Source of the DNA: Polycladidibacter stylochi
GTDB taxonomy: Bacteria > Pseudomonadota > Alphaproteobacteria > Rhizobiales > Stappiaceae
Length of the DNA: 64,000 nucleotides
Assembly (NCBI RefSeq): GCF_001562055.1
Contig: NZ_LLWE01000027.1
Location: forward strand, 1-64,000
Direction: 5' to 3'
The translations under genes and the position numbers were made by a program. Shown piece by piece: positions 1-8,963 of the stretch. The notes under the pieces were generated by a model. It did no database searches, was not told where the DNA came from, and saw nothing but the letters and a program-made list of their open reading frames with translations. Numbering within the stretch: position 1 is the first letter of the stretch; the number at the start of each line of letters is the position of its first letter.

Positions 1-13
1 TCGATGCTTTCAT
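1..13 (-). CDS. Start of a gene running off the left edge
   Basis: Only the first codons (ATG AAA GCA TCG) lie in the window. The call rests on a strong ribosome binding site on the minus strand, AAGGAG followed by a 6-nt spacer and ATG at 13-11, placed 75 nt downstream of a same-strand glycosyltransferase gene. It is probably the next member of the polysaccharide block. Nothing can be said about the product. Confidence 0.5.
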
Positions 14-88
14 ATTCTGCTCCTTCCCAGCCAGGAAATTCGTCACAGAAAATTCTAACTCAAATCGAGGGACTTTTCAGGGAGCACA

Positions 89-1162
89 TCAGCATAGATT
101 CAACATGTCTCTGGTCTTATCAGAGACTTTAGCAAGACTAGATTTTACCATGCTATCATAACCAGTAAAATGAGTTGAGTATTCACAGGTCATATCAGCA
201 TGCAAAAGTGAAGACATTTTATCATTATATTTTATATATTGAACCGCACCATTAAAATGTTGCTTTCTTTGTGCTTCTACCCTGACCTTTTCAGCAAAAT
301 CATCAAAGTATTTAAAGTGTAATAATGGGCACCAATCTAATGCTAAATTATCAATGCTATAATTATCGCTTGCCTCTAGAAAGTGAGCTCCTGCGCTAAT
401 TTTGAAACCTTTTTTCCAGTAGACTAATGGAACTTTGTGCATCAAAAAAGAGCTAGCCCACTTCTTCTTCAAATAGAGTTTTGCTATTCTCTTTAGAGTT
501 TTTGATCTGGGCTTAGGTGAAAGTGAATAAAAATACTCATGGATTTTTTTCTCAAAAGCCGATAACTTATTATAAGAATTGCCGAAAAATCGTTCTCTAG
601 GCCCTCCATATAAACTAAAATTAGGGATCTTACTAAATTTTCTATTATTACGAATATCCAGTCTATATCCAAAATTATCAAATAAATCTGAGCATTGCCA
701 GAATTCGTCACCTGACTGGTATTTAACTTCAGATAATGGTTTTGAAGAGTACATGTCAACCATTGGGGTGAAGATTACATACCAATCATTTGACTTCCAC
801 CATTGGCAGATTTTTGTAAGACTGATTTTACCTTGCCCTGGATAGATAAATAGCTCATCAATATCTGCGAAAAGTAACCACTGATTATCAAAATACTTAT
901 TTGCTAAATCAGTCCGCCATTTTGCTTCAAGATCCTTGTATTCTAATTCAGTATATATCCTTTGGACATCACCTTGGTTATCAAGATACTCGCCCATTCC
1001 ATCATCAGAGCCATTATCGATGATAATGAAGTCTTTAACACCAATTCTTCTATAATACTCTAAGAAGAATGGCATACGTAGCATTTCATTTCTTGCTATT
1101 GCCAAAACGGTTATATCTTCTTTAGTTCCGTTTAGAAATATTTTTGAAGGTAAGTAATCCAT
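89..1162 (-). CDS. Glycosyltransferase family 2-like protein
   Basis: A 357-residue cytoplasmic protein that probably transfers a sugar during surface polysaccharide or LPS assembly. The N-terminus has the GT-A start (TVLAIARNE, then FIIIDNGSDDG near residue 50), and a metal-binding-type acidic motif LLFADIDELF lies near residue 100, as in the Glyco_tranf_2_4 group. No membrane segments or signal peptide are evident. The start codon is 1 nt from the stop of the upstream gene, so the two are co-transcribed and probably translationally coupled. Codon use is AT-rich like the rest of this block. Donor and acceptor sugars cannot be told from sequence. Confidence 0.75.
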   Translation of the reverse strand: MDYLPSKIFLNGTKEDITVLAIARNEMLRMPFFLEYYRRIGVKDFIIIDNGSDDGMGEYLDNQGDVQRIYTELEYKDLEAKWRTDLANKYFDNQWLLFADIDELFIYPGQGKISLTKICQWWKSNDWYVIFTPMVDMYSSKPLSEVKYQSGDEFWQCSDLFDNFGYRLDIRNNRKFSKIPNFSLYGGPRERFFGNSYNKLSAFEKKIHEYFYSLSPKPRSKTLKRIAKLYLKKKWASSFLMHKVPLVYWKKGFKISAGAHFLEASDNYSIDNLALDWCPLLHFKYFDDFAEKVRVEAQRKQHFNGAVQYIKYNDKMSSLLHADMTCEYSTHFTGYDSMVKSSLAKVSDKTRDMLNLC

Positions 1163-1163
1163 T

Positions 1164-2384
1164 TTAATTACTTTCTTTTTGTGAATTGTTTAGTTCGTCT
1201 ACGTATAATCCAGCCTTTTGCAATGACTTAACAAGGTGTTCATTACGTAAATGATTGGAATTATTAATAGGTATGAGTTTTGAGCGGTCTGATTTCCAAC
1301 TAGTACTAATAGATCTGAAGTGAAAATGTTTGCACATCTTTGCAAAGGGCCTTAGTCGCGAGTATAAAGGATGCCAAAGTGCTTTAATTTTTGGCTCAGG
1401 CCGCATTCCATGAATTTTAAATTGTACGGCACGTGGTATTCTAGAAGGTTTTACAACCCATTTTCTTGCTGTTTTTGACGGCGGGTTATTTGTGTGTAGA
1501 AACATGCTATGTTGTAACTTATTAATATCTATAGGATTATCGATTTTTGTATTTGTGGCTGGTTCTACCCATACGCCCTGTATCAGAAGGTATCCTAACC
1601 AACATTTGTTTAGTTTTTCAAAGATTGTTTTATCATCTTCACAAACGACTAGTTCATCTATGTCACAAACAAGAAGACCCTGAGAATTTTGTACATATTT
1701 CCATCTCAGGAGCTGATGAAGTGATGGTTGTAAAAACATTAGGTTTGGAACGCAGTTAGGTCCGTATTTAAAAGGAACATGAACGACTTCGATTTCAATG
1801 TTCGGGAACTCATTTGTTAAATGACTAAATATTTGTTGCGCATATTTTGGGTCATCTGAATTCTCAAATAGGATAAGAGCGTCAACATTATGATTATCGA
1901 CATGAAATCGCAGCCAGTCAGATATCCATGAAATGGGAGTATCCTTACATAAAGTAGAAATTACTCTTGCCCCTTTGAAGCGAGACGCTTGGTTTTGAGA
2001 TATACTAATAACTGCGCTTTTCGAATTTATGTTTACTGTAATATTACTTATTTTTTCAGAAGTTGGCGCTTCTAACCAGATTTCATAGACTTTCTTTAAT
2101 CTTCTATGGTGAGCAGAAAGTTTATTATTATCATAATAAAATGTTGCTTTGAGTAAATGGTCTTCGTATCCATATGGTGGGGCTGCCATTATAATAATAT
2201 ATTTATTGTCATGAGAATAGAAAGCGTCATAAAATAATGTTGTTTCATCGCAAATATCTTTATATTCAGATAATTTATACTTGTTTGTTAGATTTAAATT
2301 TCTTTCTAATTGAAATTTACTAAGCATTAGTGCACTATTTGCGAAACTTACTACCATTTTTTTCTCGTTTAATTTATTATTCAT
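1164..2384 (-). CDS. Glycosyltransferase, family 92/DUF23-like
   Basis: A 406-residue putative glycosyltransferase. Residues about 145-260 carry the recognisable part: an RVISTLCKDTPISWISDWLRFH segment is followed by DALILFENSDD and LLVCDIDELVV, the nucleotide-sugar and metal sites of GT92/GT2-like folds. The first ~120 residues show no clear match to me and may be a family-specific lead-in. The C-terminus contains HGMRPEPKIKALWHPLY and HFHFRSIS, histidine-rich as in GT92 proteins. It lies upstream of, and almost touching, another glycosyltransferase with the same DIDEL-type motif. Role: surface glycan synthesis (inference); the sugar is unknown. Confidence 0.65.
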   Translation of the reverse strand: MNNKLNEKKMVVSFANSALMLSKFQLERNLNLTNKYKLSEYKDICDETTLFYDAFYSHDNKYIIIMAAPPYGYEDHLLKATFYYDNNKLSAHHRRLKKVYEIWLEAPTSEKISNITVNINSKSAVISISQNQASRFKGARVISTLCKDTPISWISDWLRFHVDNHNVDALILFENSDDPKYAQQIFSHLTNEFPNIEIEVVHVPFKYGPNCVPNLMFLQPSLHQLLRWKYVQNSQGLLVCDIDELVVCEDDKTIFEKLNKCWLGYLLIQGVWVEPATNTKIDNPIDINKLQHSMFLHTNNPPSKTARKWVVKPSRIPRAVQFKIHGMRPEPKIKALWHPLYSRLRPFAKMCKHFHFRSISTSWKSDRSKLIPINNSNHLRNEHLVKSLQKAGLYVDELNNSQKESN

Positions 2385-2513
2385 CCCTAATAATAATTAT
2401 TATTGAATTCATTAATCTGCTACAATTTTTTTATAGTTTGTAGCCAAAAATATGATTTAAACCTGTGTATATAGTGTTGGGTATAGAACAAATAGTTCGG
2501 GTAATTAATGAAT

Positions 2514-3488
2514 TTAATTACCATGGATTTTTTTGTAGAGGTTTGGTAGATTGCTAAATAGACCTTTAATGGACCCTAAAGAATAGGCCAATTTTTTACT
2601 TGAGTTAATTATTAGTTTGCTTGATTTTTCCTTCCTGATAGGGCTGAGAGTTATATATAAGGCTAGGAATATCATACCTAAAAAAAATCTTGTAATTACT
2701 TTAGGGAGCATTCTAGCAATAGCTTTACTTTTGCCATGTCGTTGTGTGGCAATATATGCGTGCACAGCAGCTACTGAATATGCGCGTTTAGCTTGATACC
2801 TAATGGTTAAGCGACTTTCAGGAATACGTTCTCGCGTAATAGCCTCAGGAACCCAAATAATCTGACCGCCTTGATCTGTTACCCTATAAAAGAATTCAAT
2901 GTCCGTACCACCACTGAATTGCATTTTTTCGTTGAATTTCAAGTTGGATTTCTCACCATTTACCAAACAGGATTTAAATAAAACGTTATCTGTCCCCGCT
3001 GTTTTTAAGATGGAGCCACTTGGTCGCTTATTTTTTAATTTTATAGTTTGTACGTTTGTACTCGCTGCTGGTAAGGATTGTGTCCAACCGTGATAGACAT
3101 CAGCATCCCATTGACTTATGGCCTTTGACATCTCTATCAACCATTGACTATCAATTCTTTCATCATCATCAATGAACGCTATCCAATGCGGTTGCTTATT
3201 TATCGCTGTAAGTAGCGCCTTATTTCTCGCAAAAGGGATACCAGGTATGGGTTGATGGACAAACTCTATAGGTAAGAAGGGCGGCACGCAGTTTTTTAAT
3301 TCTGTGAGTACATCGCTATTAAGTGGTTCTGAATTGTTATCACAAACAATCAAGAATAATTCAAAATTATCAGGTACAATCAGCTCTGCAAAAGACTTTA
3401 GACAATTTTTGAGCATTTCAGGGCGCCCTTTGGTGCAAACAGCGAGCGCAAGCTTATTCAATTCACGACTATTATAACGAATATTCAC
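2514..3488 (-). CDS. Glycosyltransferase family 2 protein
   Basis: A 324-residue GT2 enzyme. ALAVCTKGRPEMLKNCLKSF at the N-terminus, FLIVCDNNS near residue 47 and WIAFIDDDERID near residue 103 form the GT-A nucleotide-sugar site with a DDD metal motif. A hydrophobic stretch near residues 265-285 (FFLGMIFLALYITLS) suggests membrane association at the C-terminus. The start is GTG at 3488, sharing four bases (GTGA) with the stop of the upstream gene, a sign of translational coupling. It is part of the AT-rich polysaccharide block; the acceptor is unknown. Confidence 0.8.
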   Translation of the reverse strand: MNIRYNSRELNKLALAVCTKGRPEMLKNCLKSFAELIVPDNFELFLIVCDNNSEPLNSDVLTELKNCVPPFLPIEFVHQPIPGIPFARNKALLTAINKQPHWIAFIDDDERIDSQWLIEMSKAISQWDADVYHGWTQSLPAASTNVQTIKLKNKRPSGSILKTAGTDNVLFKSCLVNGEKSNLKFNEKMQFSGGTDIEFFYRVTDQGGQIIWVPEAITRERIPESRLTIRYQAKRAYSVAAVHAYIATQRHGKSKAIARMLPKVITRFFLGMIFLALYITLSPIRKEKSSKLIINSSKKLAYSLGSIKGLFSNLPNLYKKIHGN

Positions 3489-4270
3489 TTTAATCGTTTG
3501 CTTTCTATTTGTTGCTCGAGCATTTTCAAAATTCGCATAAATCTAGAAAATGATTGTGTCGTTGCAAATGCAATTCCTTTCCAACCTGCAAAAATAAAGC
3601 GGCGTACAAAAAGATATTTTAGCATTTCAATTGGAATTTCAGTTAATAGACGCACCCTCAAAACCCAAATAGGTTTTTCCTTTTGAGTTTCTGCTGCAAG
3701 TTGAGAAGTGTAGTTTAATTTCGAAATTGTGTGTCCCCAATTTCTGAAAGAATAATGAAATTGGCGAGATTTCAAAAGTCCAATAGACTGCCCTTTGTCA
3801 ACATCCATTCTATCATATGAAGGATCCAATTTTATTCTTGCAAATCTTAGGTTGTATAGCCTTGGTACCTTACGATAGTCAGCTAACAGGCGCGGCTTAG
3901 TATCTCCTGGTAAAACCATTGTGTTTTTTATTAGGTAGCAAGCATGCTGTGGCTCACCATTTTTAAATAATTCATGGATTTCTTTTTGAAGTTCGTTTGT
4001 AACTACCTCGTCAGCATCAATATAAAACACCCAATGATTTTGACAGTGTTTTTCGCCAAAACTTCTTTGTGGGCCAAAGCCTGACCAAGGATTAAAAATA
4101 ACTTTTGCTCCATAGGTTTCTGCTATCTCAGTAGTTTCATCACTCGATCCAGAATCTATGATAATTATTTCATTACCAATATGCTTGACAGATTCTAATG
4201 TCCTGGACAAACGATCAGCTTCATTAAGTGTACGGATTAGAACTGTTATCGGGAATTTTCGTGCAAGCAT
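3485..4270 (-). CDS. Glycosyltransferase family 2, LPS-core WaaE/KdtX-like
   Basis: A 261-residue GT2 protein. It starts PITVLIRTLNEADRLSRTLES, has EIIIIDSGSSDETTEIAE near residue 33 and the metal motif WVFYIDADEVV near residue 81, a pattern typical of WaaE/KdtX LPS inner-core glucosyltransferases. The C-terminal half has the basic and aromatic stretch RQFHYSFRNWGHTISKLNYTSQ seen in this group. It is the first gene of a minus-strand run of four glycosyltransferases and is divergent from the glycosyltransferase gene at 4376, so the ~105-bp gap should hold promoters for both. The exact sugar transferred is not determinable. Confidence 0.78.
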   Translation of the reverse strand: MLARKFPITVLIRTLNEADRLSRTLESVKHIGNEIIIIDSGSSDETTEIAETYGAKVIFNPWSGFGPQRSFGEKHCQNHWVFYIDADEVVTNELQKEIHELFKNGEPQHACYLIKNTMVLPGDTKPRLLADYRKVPRLYNLRFARIKLDPSYDRMDVDKGQSIGLLKSRQFHYSFRNWGHTISKLNYTSQLAAETQKEKPIWVLRVRLLTEIPIEMLKYLFVRRFIFAGWKGIAFATTQSFSRFMRILKMLEQQIESKRLK

Positions 4271-4375
4271 GTTATCGGTTCACTACTAGAAAGCAATGTG
4301 CATAATAATCGCTTATTAGTCACATTGACTCAAGTATATTTTATTGATTTATGGTTAGTGAATGGGGAAAAAAAC

Positions 4376-5122
4376 ATGACGATTTCGAAGTCTATTGCGT
4401 TATGCATCACTAGCTGTGGCAGAAAAAATGTTTTAGAGAAGACTCTGGATAGCTTTATGCCATACCATTCAGGTTCTTTTTCTGAAAAATATCTAGTTGA
4501 AGATGCTGGGAGCGTTGATATCGCTCAATATATGAAAAAAGCATACCCTGATGTAAAAGTACTTCTGAACAATGAACAACTTGGCCAAATGAAGTCAATT
4601 GATAAAATGTACTCATTAGTGAAAAGCGAGTACATCTTTCATGGGGAAGATGATTGGTTATTTGAGGCTAAAAACACAATCAATGAATGCTTTGAGGTAT
4701 TAGCTGCAGAACCTATGGTAAGTGTCGTTTGTGTGAGGAAACTCTCTGACTTACAAGAAAAATTCCAACGTAATTGCATCCGTAAAGAAGTGAATGGGGT
4801 AAAATATGCTCTAATGCCGCTTGATATACACCCTGAATGGTTAAGTTTTTCATTTAACCCTGGCCTCGTTCGAAAAAAACTATGGGATAAATACGGGCCG
4901 TATGAAAAGTATAAGACTGAAGAACGTATATCTATCGTAATGAAGCGAGAGGGGTTGATGGTGGCTTTTCTGGATCCAGGTTATTGCCATCATATTGGAG
5001 ATGGAATGCATGTAAATGATCCTAATCAGCCAATTAGAGCTAAAACTTTTCTACAGAGGATGAAAAGGTCAATAATGAAACGTATTAAGCGATTCATCCG
5101 TAGATTCGGTTATGATATTTGA
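4376..5122 (+). CDS. Glycosyltransferase family 2-like protein
   Basis: A 248-residue protein with a GT2-like N-terminus (IALCITSCGRKNVLEKTLDSF), a YIFHGEDDWLF segment near residue 90 that carries the acidic metal site (EDDW) and a basic C-terminus (RMKRSIMKRIKRFIRR) that could bind the membrane surface. I place the start at ATG 4376 because GGGG lies upstream and homology begins there; the frame is open to 4298. It is followed 19 nt later by galE, so the two probably form an operon supplying and using UDP-galactose (inference). Confidence 0.72.
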   Translation: MTISKSIALCITSCGRKNVLEKTLDSFMPYHSGSFSEKYLVEDAGSVDIAQYMKKAYPDVKVLLNNEQLGQMKSIDKMYSLVKSEYIFHGEDDWLFEAKNTINECFEVLAAEPMVSVVCVRKLSDLQEKFQRNCIRKEVNGVKYALMPLDIHPEWLSFSFNPGLVRKKLWDKYGPYEKYKTEERISIVMKREGLMVAFLDPGYCHHIGDGMHVNDPNQPIRAKTFLQRMKRSIMKRIKRFIRRFGYDI

Positions 5123-5141
5123 TAGGAAGTAAGGTTAGTAT

Positions 5142-6134
5142 ATGACTATATTGGTAACAGGTGGTTGTGGTTACATCGGTAGCCATATGGTATGGCGATT
5201 ACACGATGCTGGTGAACAGGTAATTGTACTCGATAATCTATCTACTGGATTTGATTGGGCTATTCCTGAATCTGTAAAACTAGTCGTGGGTGATATTTCC
5301 GATGGTGAGCTTTTAGAAAGAGTATTCTCCAATAATAGTATAGAGGCGGTAATTCACTTTGCTGGTTCAATTATTGTTCCAGAGTCTGTAAGTAACCCCA
5401 TGAAGTATTACCGCAATAATACAGCAGCTTCTATGGCTTTGATTGAGGCATGCGTACAAAATAATATTGAAAACTTCATATTTTCATCAACAGCAGCTGT
5501 GTATGGTAATCCTGAGATAGTTCCAGTTACGGAAAATGCTGTTCTGGAGCCAGTTAGTCCTTATGGCACCTCAAAGCTAATGACTGAGCAAATGCTAAAA
5601 GATGCGGCTAATGCGCATAATTTTCGCTTTACAGCGCTTCGCTATTTTAATGTTGCTGGTGCTGATCCTTTAGGTCGCACAGGGCAATCGACTTTAAACG
5701 CAACACATTTGATTAAGGTTGCTTGTGAAGCTGTACTGGGATCGCGCTCCCACCTTAGTGTATTTGGTAGTGATTACAATACCCCAGATGGAACTGGCGT
5801 GCGCGATTATATTCATGTGAGCGATCTGGCCGATGCGCACTACCTCGCGCTAAAGCGGTTGTTAAATGGTGGCGATAGTTTGATAATGAACGTCGGTTAT
5901 GGTGAAGGTTATTCTGTAAAGCAAGTAATTGAAGCCGTCAAAAAAGTATCTGATGTTGACTTTGAGGTACGTTTACAGCCTAGACGAGATGGCGATGCGG
6001 CAGAAATAATAGCTGATAATAGTCAAATTCAGGCAAACCTAAATTGGCAACCACAATTCGATGACTTAAAAACGATTGTTTCTCATGCATTGGAATGGGA
6101 GAGAAGCCTGCAGAAAAAAAATAGTCATTTTTAA
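5142..6134 (+). CDS. galE: UDP-glucose 4-epimerase
   Basis: Interconverts UDP-glucose and UDP-galactose in the cytoplasm, feeding galactose into surface glycans. The 330 residues match the usual family length. The NAD-binding GxxGxxG motif is TGGCGYIGSH at residues 6-15; FSSTAAVYG and the catalytic YxxxK (SPYGTSK) lie near residues 120-150; ALRYFNVAGADP and GTGVRDYIHVSDLA follow in the expected order. It lies directly behind a glycosyltransferase gene. It is the last gene of the polysaccharide block and is followed by a 13-bp inverted repeat. Confidence 0.95.
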   Translation: MTILVTGGCGYIGSHMVWRLHDAGEQVIVLDNLSTGFDWAIPESVKLVVGDISDGELLERVFSNNSIEAVIHFAGSIIVPESVSNPMKYYRNNTAASMALIEACVQNNIENFIFSSTAAVYGNPEIVPVTENAVLEPVSPYGTSKLMTEQMLKDAANAHNFRFTALRYFNVAGADPLGRTGQSTLNATHLIKVACEAVLGSRSHLSVFGSDYNTPDGTGVRDYIHVSDLADAHYLALKRLLNGGDSLIMNVGYGEGYSVKQVIEAVKKVSDVDFEVRLQPRRDGDAAEIIADNSQIQANLNWQPQFDDLKTIVSHALEWERSLQKKNSHF

Positions 6135-6273
6135 TCTACTAGCTAAAGTAAGTAGCGAGTAGTTCACTTTAAATGATTAAATATCACTCAAGTGAGTAGC
6201 TTTGTTTAGTTAGGGTGTACTATTAACTTATTGTAAGTCTTTAAGTTAATATTACTTGGGTAAACTATACGTA

Positions 6274-6322
6274 AGTGGTTATCTAATATAATAACTCTTA
6301 TTGGTAATGTTAGATAACCACT
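6274..6322. repeat. 13-bp perfect inverted repeat between convergent genes
   Basis: AGTGGTTATCTAA (6274-6286) is matched by its exact complement at 6310-6322 with a 23-nt AT-rich loop. It sits between galE (+) and the NicO gene (-). There is no clear T-run, so it is either a bidirectional terminator stem or a remnant of something mobile. Confidence 0.55.
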
Positions 6323-6338
6323 CACCTTATACACCCTA

Positions 6339-7172
6339 TTAAATGTGATGATGATGAGCGCCTGAAAAAATCATTATCAGGCCTAACAAGCAAATTAGAA
6401 TAGCTGAGAGAAGAGGTGCTTTTTGTAGAGCTGAGTCAAGCCAAGGAGCACGATGCGCTGCAAATCGAATGCCCAATGCAGCAATGACACCTACAATTAC
6501 TAGTGTAGCAGCGAGGCCGATACTAAACGCTGTGACGAGCGTTAAGCCAAGCGCCATTTTTTTCAATTGCAAACATAATAGCAGGACTGTTATTGCCGCA
6601 GGACAAGGGATCAGCCCCCCTGATAGACCAAAGAGAATGGTCTGCCAAGTGGATGTACCTCCGCTTTCTAAGCGGGTTTCAATTTCTTTTGCATGGGCTA
6701 ATGCATGGGCATCCATATGAGCGTGCGAATGGACATGATCATCAGTGTGATGGGTATCGTGGTGGTGAGAATGGTTATGAGGGGCATCCCCATGTACATG
6801 GGGCTTGTGCGCGTTGGCGCCTGCTTCCTTATTTGTTTTGGTGGCTTGCCAGAGCACCCAAAGCCCGACGGCCAAGATGATTATGCCAGAGGCACTCATA
6901 AGGATAGGCTCTAAATCCTCGCCAATATACTCTTCCCCATATTGTAGCCCTATAATTGCCAATAGCCAGACGATTATGACGTGCGAGGTTGCAGCTGAGA
7001 TGCCCAGAAGTGTGGCTTGAAAAGCTGAACCACGAATAGCAATGATATAGGCAGCCATCATAGTTTTGCTGTGTCCGGGCTCCAAGCCGTGTAATGCGCC
7101 CAAAACAAGTGCCATTACAAACAATAGTAAAGGGTTATTGGTACCGGCTGAAATTGCTGCCGTTATATCCAT
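6339..7172 (-). CDS. NicO/RcnA-family nickel-cobalt permease
   Basis: A 277-residue inner-membrane metal transporter with about six hydrophobic segments. The family signature HGLEPGHSKTMMA is at residues 28-40. The loop at about 118-165 is extremely histidine-rich (HNHSHHHDTHHTDDHVHSHAH) and the protein ends GAHHHHI; RcnA efflux proteins have such loops. The gene lies 12 nt downstream of a CsoR/RcnR-family sensor on the same strand, the rcnR-rcnA arrangement, so I favour nickel/cobalt efflux. The NicO family also includes importers, and the cobalamin-controlled importer next door makes that worth keeping open. Confidence 0.82.
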   Translation of the reverse strand: MDITAAISAGTNNPLLLFVMALVLGALHGLEPGHSKTMMAAYIIAIRGSAFQATLLGISAATSHVIIVWLLAIIGLQYGEEYIGEDLEPILMSASGIIILAVGLWVLWQATKTNKEAGANAHKPHVHGDAPHNHSHHHDTHHTDDHVHSHAHMDAHALAHAKEIETRLESGGTSTWQTILFGLSGGLIPCPAAITVLLLCLQLKKMALGLTLVTAFSIGLAATLVIVGVIAALGIRFAAHRAPWLDSALQKAPLLSAILICLLGLIMIFSGAHHHHI

Positions 7173-7184
7173 AATGAATGACTC

Positions 7185-7448
7185 CTAAAGGTATTTCGAT
7201 ATTTCACGAAATTCGGCGACAAGCTGCTTTTGCTCTTTGGGCTGCGCTGCACTGCCTTCGAGGCAATGGTCAATATGATCGTGAATGAATACCCGCTTTG
7301 CTTGCTCAATTGCTTTGCTGACAGCATGCAACTGCTGAGCAACGTCAACGCAAGAACGGCCATCCTCGATCATGGTGATGGTTTTTTGCAAGTGACCAGA
7401 CGCCCGTTTCAGGCGCTTGACCACGTCATTGTGTGTTTCATGAGTCAT
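7185..7448 (-). CDS. CsoR/RcnR/InrS-family metal-sensing repressor
   Basis: An 87-residue all-helical DNA-binding repressor of the CsoR/RcnR family (DUF156). The start at 7448 gives MTHETHND; the frame is open 63 nt further upstream but lacks family sequence. Candidate metal ligands are His3, Cys33, His58 and Cys62. The Cys-(25)-His-(4)-Cys spacing is that of CsoR and of the nickel sensor InrS, whereas RcnR has His at the last position but shares the N-terminal His3. Given the NicO permease immediately downstream, a nickel or cobalt sensor is more likely than copper (inference). A G/C-tract that fits family operators lies just upstream. Confidence 0.85.
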   Translation of the reverse strand: MTHETHNDVVKRLKRASGHLQKTITMIEDGRSCVDVAQQLHAVSKAIEQAKRVFIHDHIDHCLEGSAAQPKEQKQLVAEFREISKYL

Positions 7449-7460
7449 GCCATAACCTAA

Positions 7461-7479
7461 CCCCGGGGAGGGGATAGTA
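7461..7479 (-). promoter_or_regulatory. Candidate CsoR/RcnR-type operator
   Basis: CCCCGGGGAGGGGATAGTA sits 12 nt upstream of the repressor start. Operators of this family consist of G/C tracts flanked by AT-rich TAGTA-like arms, and this site has both a G-tract and a TAGTA arm. It would let metal control repressor and permease expression independently of the upstream importer genes. Assigned by pattern only. Confidence 0.45.
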
Positions 7480-7522
7480 GCAAGTTTTAAAAAGCTGCAA
7501 TAGTGCAGCACTCAATAATAAG

Positions 7523-8179
7523 TTATGAATGGGGAATGAGCAGTCCTTCTTGCAATTTAAGGGCCCTAGTACCAACATTTTGGCGAAAATCGGCATCATG
7601 TGAAACGATGATCATTGCTTGCGGTAAGCTGCAAAGAATTTCCAGTAGTCGGGCTTCATTTTTTTCATCAAGTGCGTTGGTTGGTTCATCAAGCAAAAGC
7701 ACGTCGGGATCCATTGCAAGTACACATGCGAGTGAAACTAAGCGTTTTTCCCCCCCCGATAGTCGATAGGTGATACGGTCTTTTAAGAAAGTGAGATCCA
7801 GTTGCTGTAGAACTCTATCAACAATGGTGGCAGCCTCACGACGGCTTTTGCCAAGGTTTAATGGACCGAATGCAATGTCTTCTGCTACCGTTGGGCAAAA
7901 GAGCTGGTCGTCGGGGTCTTGAAAAACAAATCCTGCCCGGCGACGAACACTATGAAAATCTGCCTCCTTACTACAGCTTTGCCCAAAAGCAAGAACTTGC
8001 CCGCTTTGGGGCTTCAGTAGACCAACTATCATGCGCAGCAGTGTGCTCTTTCCTGCGCCATTATGACCGCTAATGGTTAGCTTCTCTTCTGGTGCAAGTG
8101 TGAGTGAAGCGCCTTTTAAAACGACGCTATGGGCCGGATATGCAAAATGCAAATCGCGAAGTTCAATAAGTGGTGTCAA
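7523..8179 (-). CDS. cbiO: ECF transporter ATPase, cobalt/nickel (CbiO)
   Basis: A 218-residue ABC ATPase that powers the ECF metal importer. Walker A is GHNGAGKST near residue 38, the Q-loop region is FVFQDPDDQLFCPTV, the signature is LSGGEKRLV near 140 and Walker B is VLLLDEPTNALD. The FQDPDDQ stretch is typical of EcfA/CbiO subunits. Its start overlaps the 3' end of the CbiQ gene by 17 bp, indicating coupled translation. It is the last importer subunit before the metal sensor. Confidence 0.92.
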   Translation of the reverse strand: MTPLIELRDLHFAYPAHSVVLKGASLTLAPEEKLTISGHNGAGKSTLLRMIVGLLKPQSGQVLAFGQSCSKEADFHSVRRRAGFVFQDPDDQLFCPTVAEDIAFGPLNLGKSRREAATIVDRVLQQLDLTFLKDRITYRLSGGEKRLVSLACVLAMDPDVLLLDEPTNALDEKNEARLLEILCSLPQAMIIVSHDADFRQNVGTRALKLQEGLLIPHS

Positions 8180-8960
8180 TCATCCACTCCATTACTATCA
8201 ATAGGAGCGCAAAGAAAAGCACCATAAGTGCAAAGACCTTGTCTCTTTTTGTGAATTGCATTGTGTCGAGTAGTGGAATTGTGCCCGTAAAACCTCGGCA
8301 CTTCATGGCAGCTAATATGCGTTCAGAACGGTCTAGCGAACGTACCAGCATCATACCCACCAAATAACCAACGCTTTTGTATGTATGCAAAGAATTTGAC
8401 AGTTGGAAAGAGCGCACTTTCATTGCTGCCCTTAAGCGTAAGTACTCTTGGTGTAAAACGCTTATATATCGCACTGTGAACATGAGTAGGTGAACTAACA
8501 CTTGTGGTGTGCGCAGGCGGTGCAAAGCGTGCCCAATGGTTACTGGCTCTAACGTCCCTACCAAAACCATAAGCATGAGAATAATGGCGTTGGCTTTAAG
8601 CGCAATATCAATGGCTTTCATCAGACCTTCTATAGAGAAACCATAACCAAAGAGCGAGAAGATAGGTGTTCCTGGCATGGTAAAAGGCAACAAGGCAAGC
8701 GTAAAGAGAATGAAGCCATCCATTGCCAGCATTCGACGTAGTGTTGCTTTAACAGGTGTGTTGGTAACTTGCATTGCTGCCAATGAGAGTGCTAACCCGC
8801 AACTTAACACAACAAGACTTTTAAACGAGACAATCAAGACTGCATACACACATGCTGTAATGATACGCGTTCTTGGGTCCAGCTTATCAAGAAGTCTGTT
8901 CCCTCCCGAAACCTGAGCGTTAACCAGCACTTGTGGGCCTGAAGTAACAATATGACCCAT
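8163..8960 (-). CDS. cbiQ: ECF transporter transmembrane subunit (CbiQ/EcfT)
   Basis: A 265-residue membrane subunit coupling the ATPase to the metal-binding CbiM. It has several hydrophobic helices and the two cytoplasmic coupling motifs of EcfT proteins, here RLRAAMKVRSF and RILAAMKCRGF, each ending with the short Ala/Cys-Arg-Gly type signature. It lies between the NikL-like gene (gap of 3 nt) and cbiO (17-bp overlap) in one operon. Confidence 0.9.
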   Translation of the reverse strand: MGHIVTSGPQVLVNAQVSGGNRLLDKLDPRTRIITACVYAVLIVSFKSLVVLSCGLALSLAAMQVTNTPVKATLRRMLAMDGFILFTLALLPFTMPGTPIFSLFGYGFSIEGLMKAIDIALKANAIILMLMVLVGTLEPVTIGHALHRLRTPQVLVHLLMFTVRYISVLHQEYLRLRAAMKVRSFQLSNSLHTYKSVGYLVGMMLVRSLDRSERILAAMKCRGFTGTIPLLDTMQFTKRDKVFALMVLFFALLLIVMEWMIDTTY

Positions 8961-8963
8961 GGT

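Noticed and set aside
6700-6780. Repetitive stretch in the NicO gene as tandem DNA repeat
   Set aside because: It is explained by the histidine-rich coding loop (CAT/CAC codons), not by a DNA-level repeat unit.
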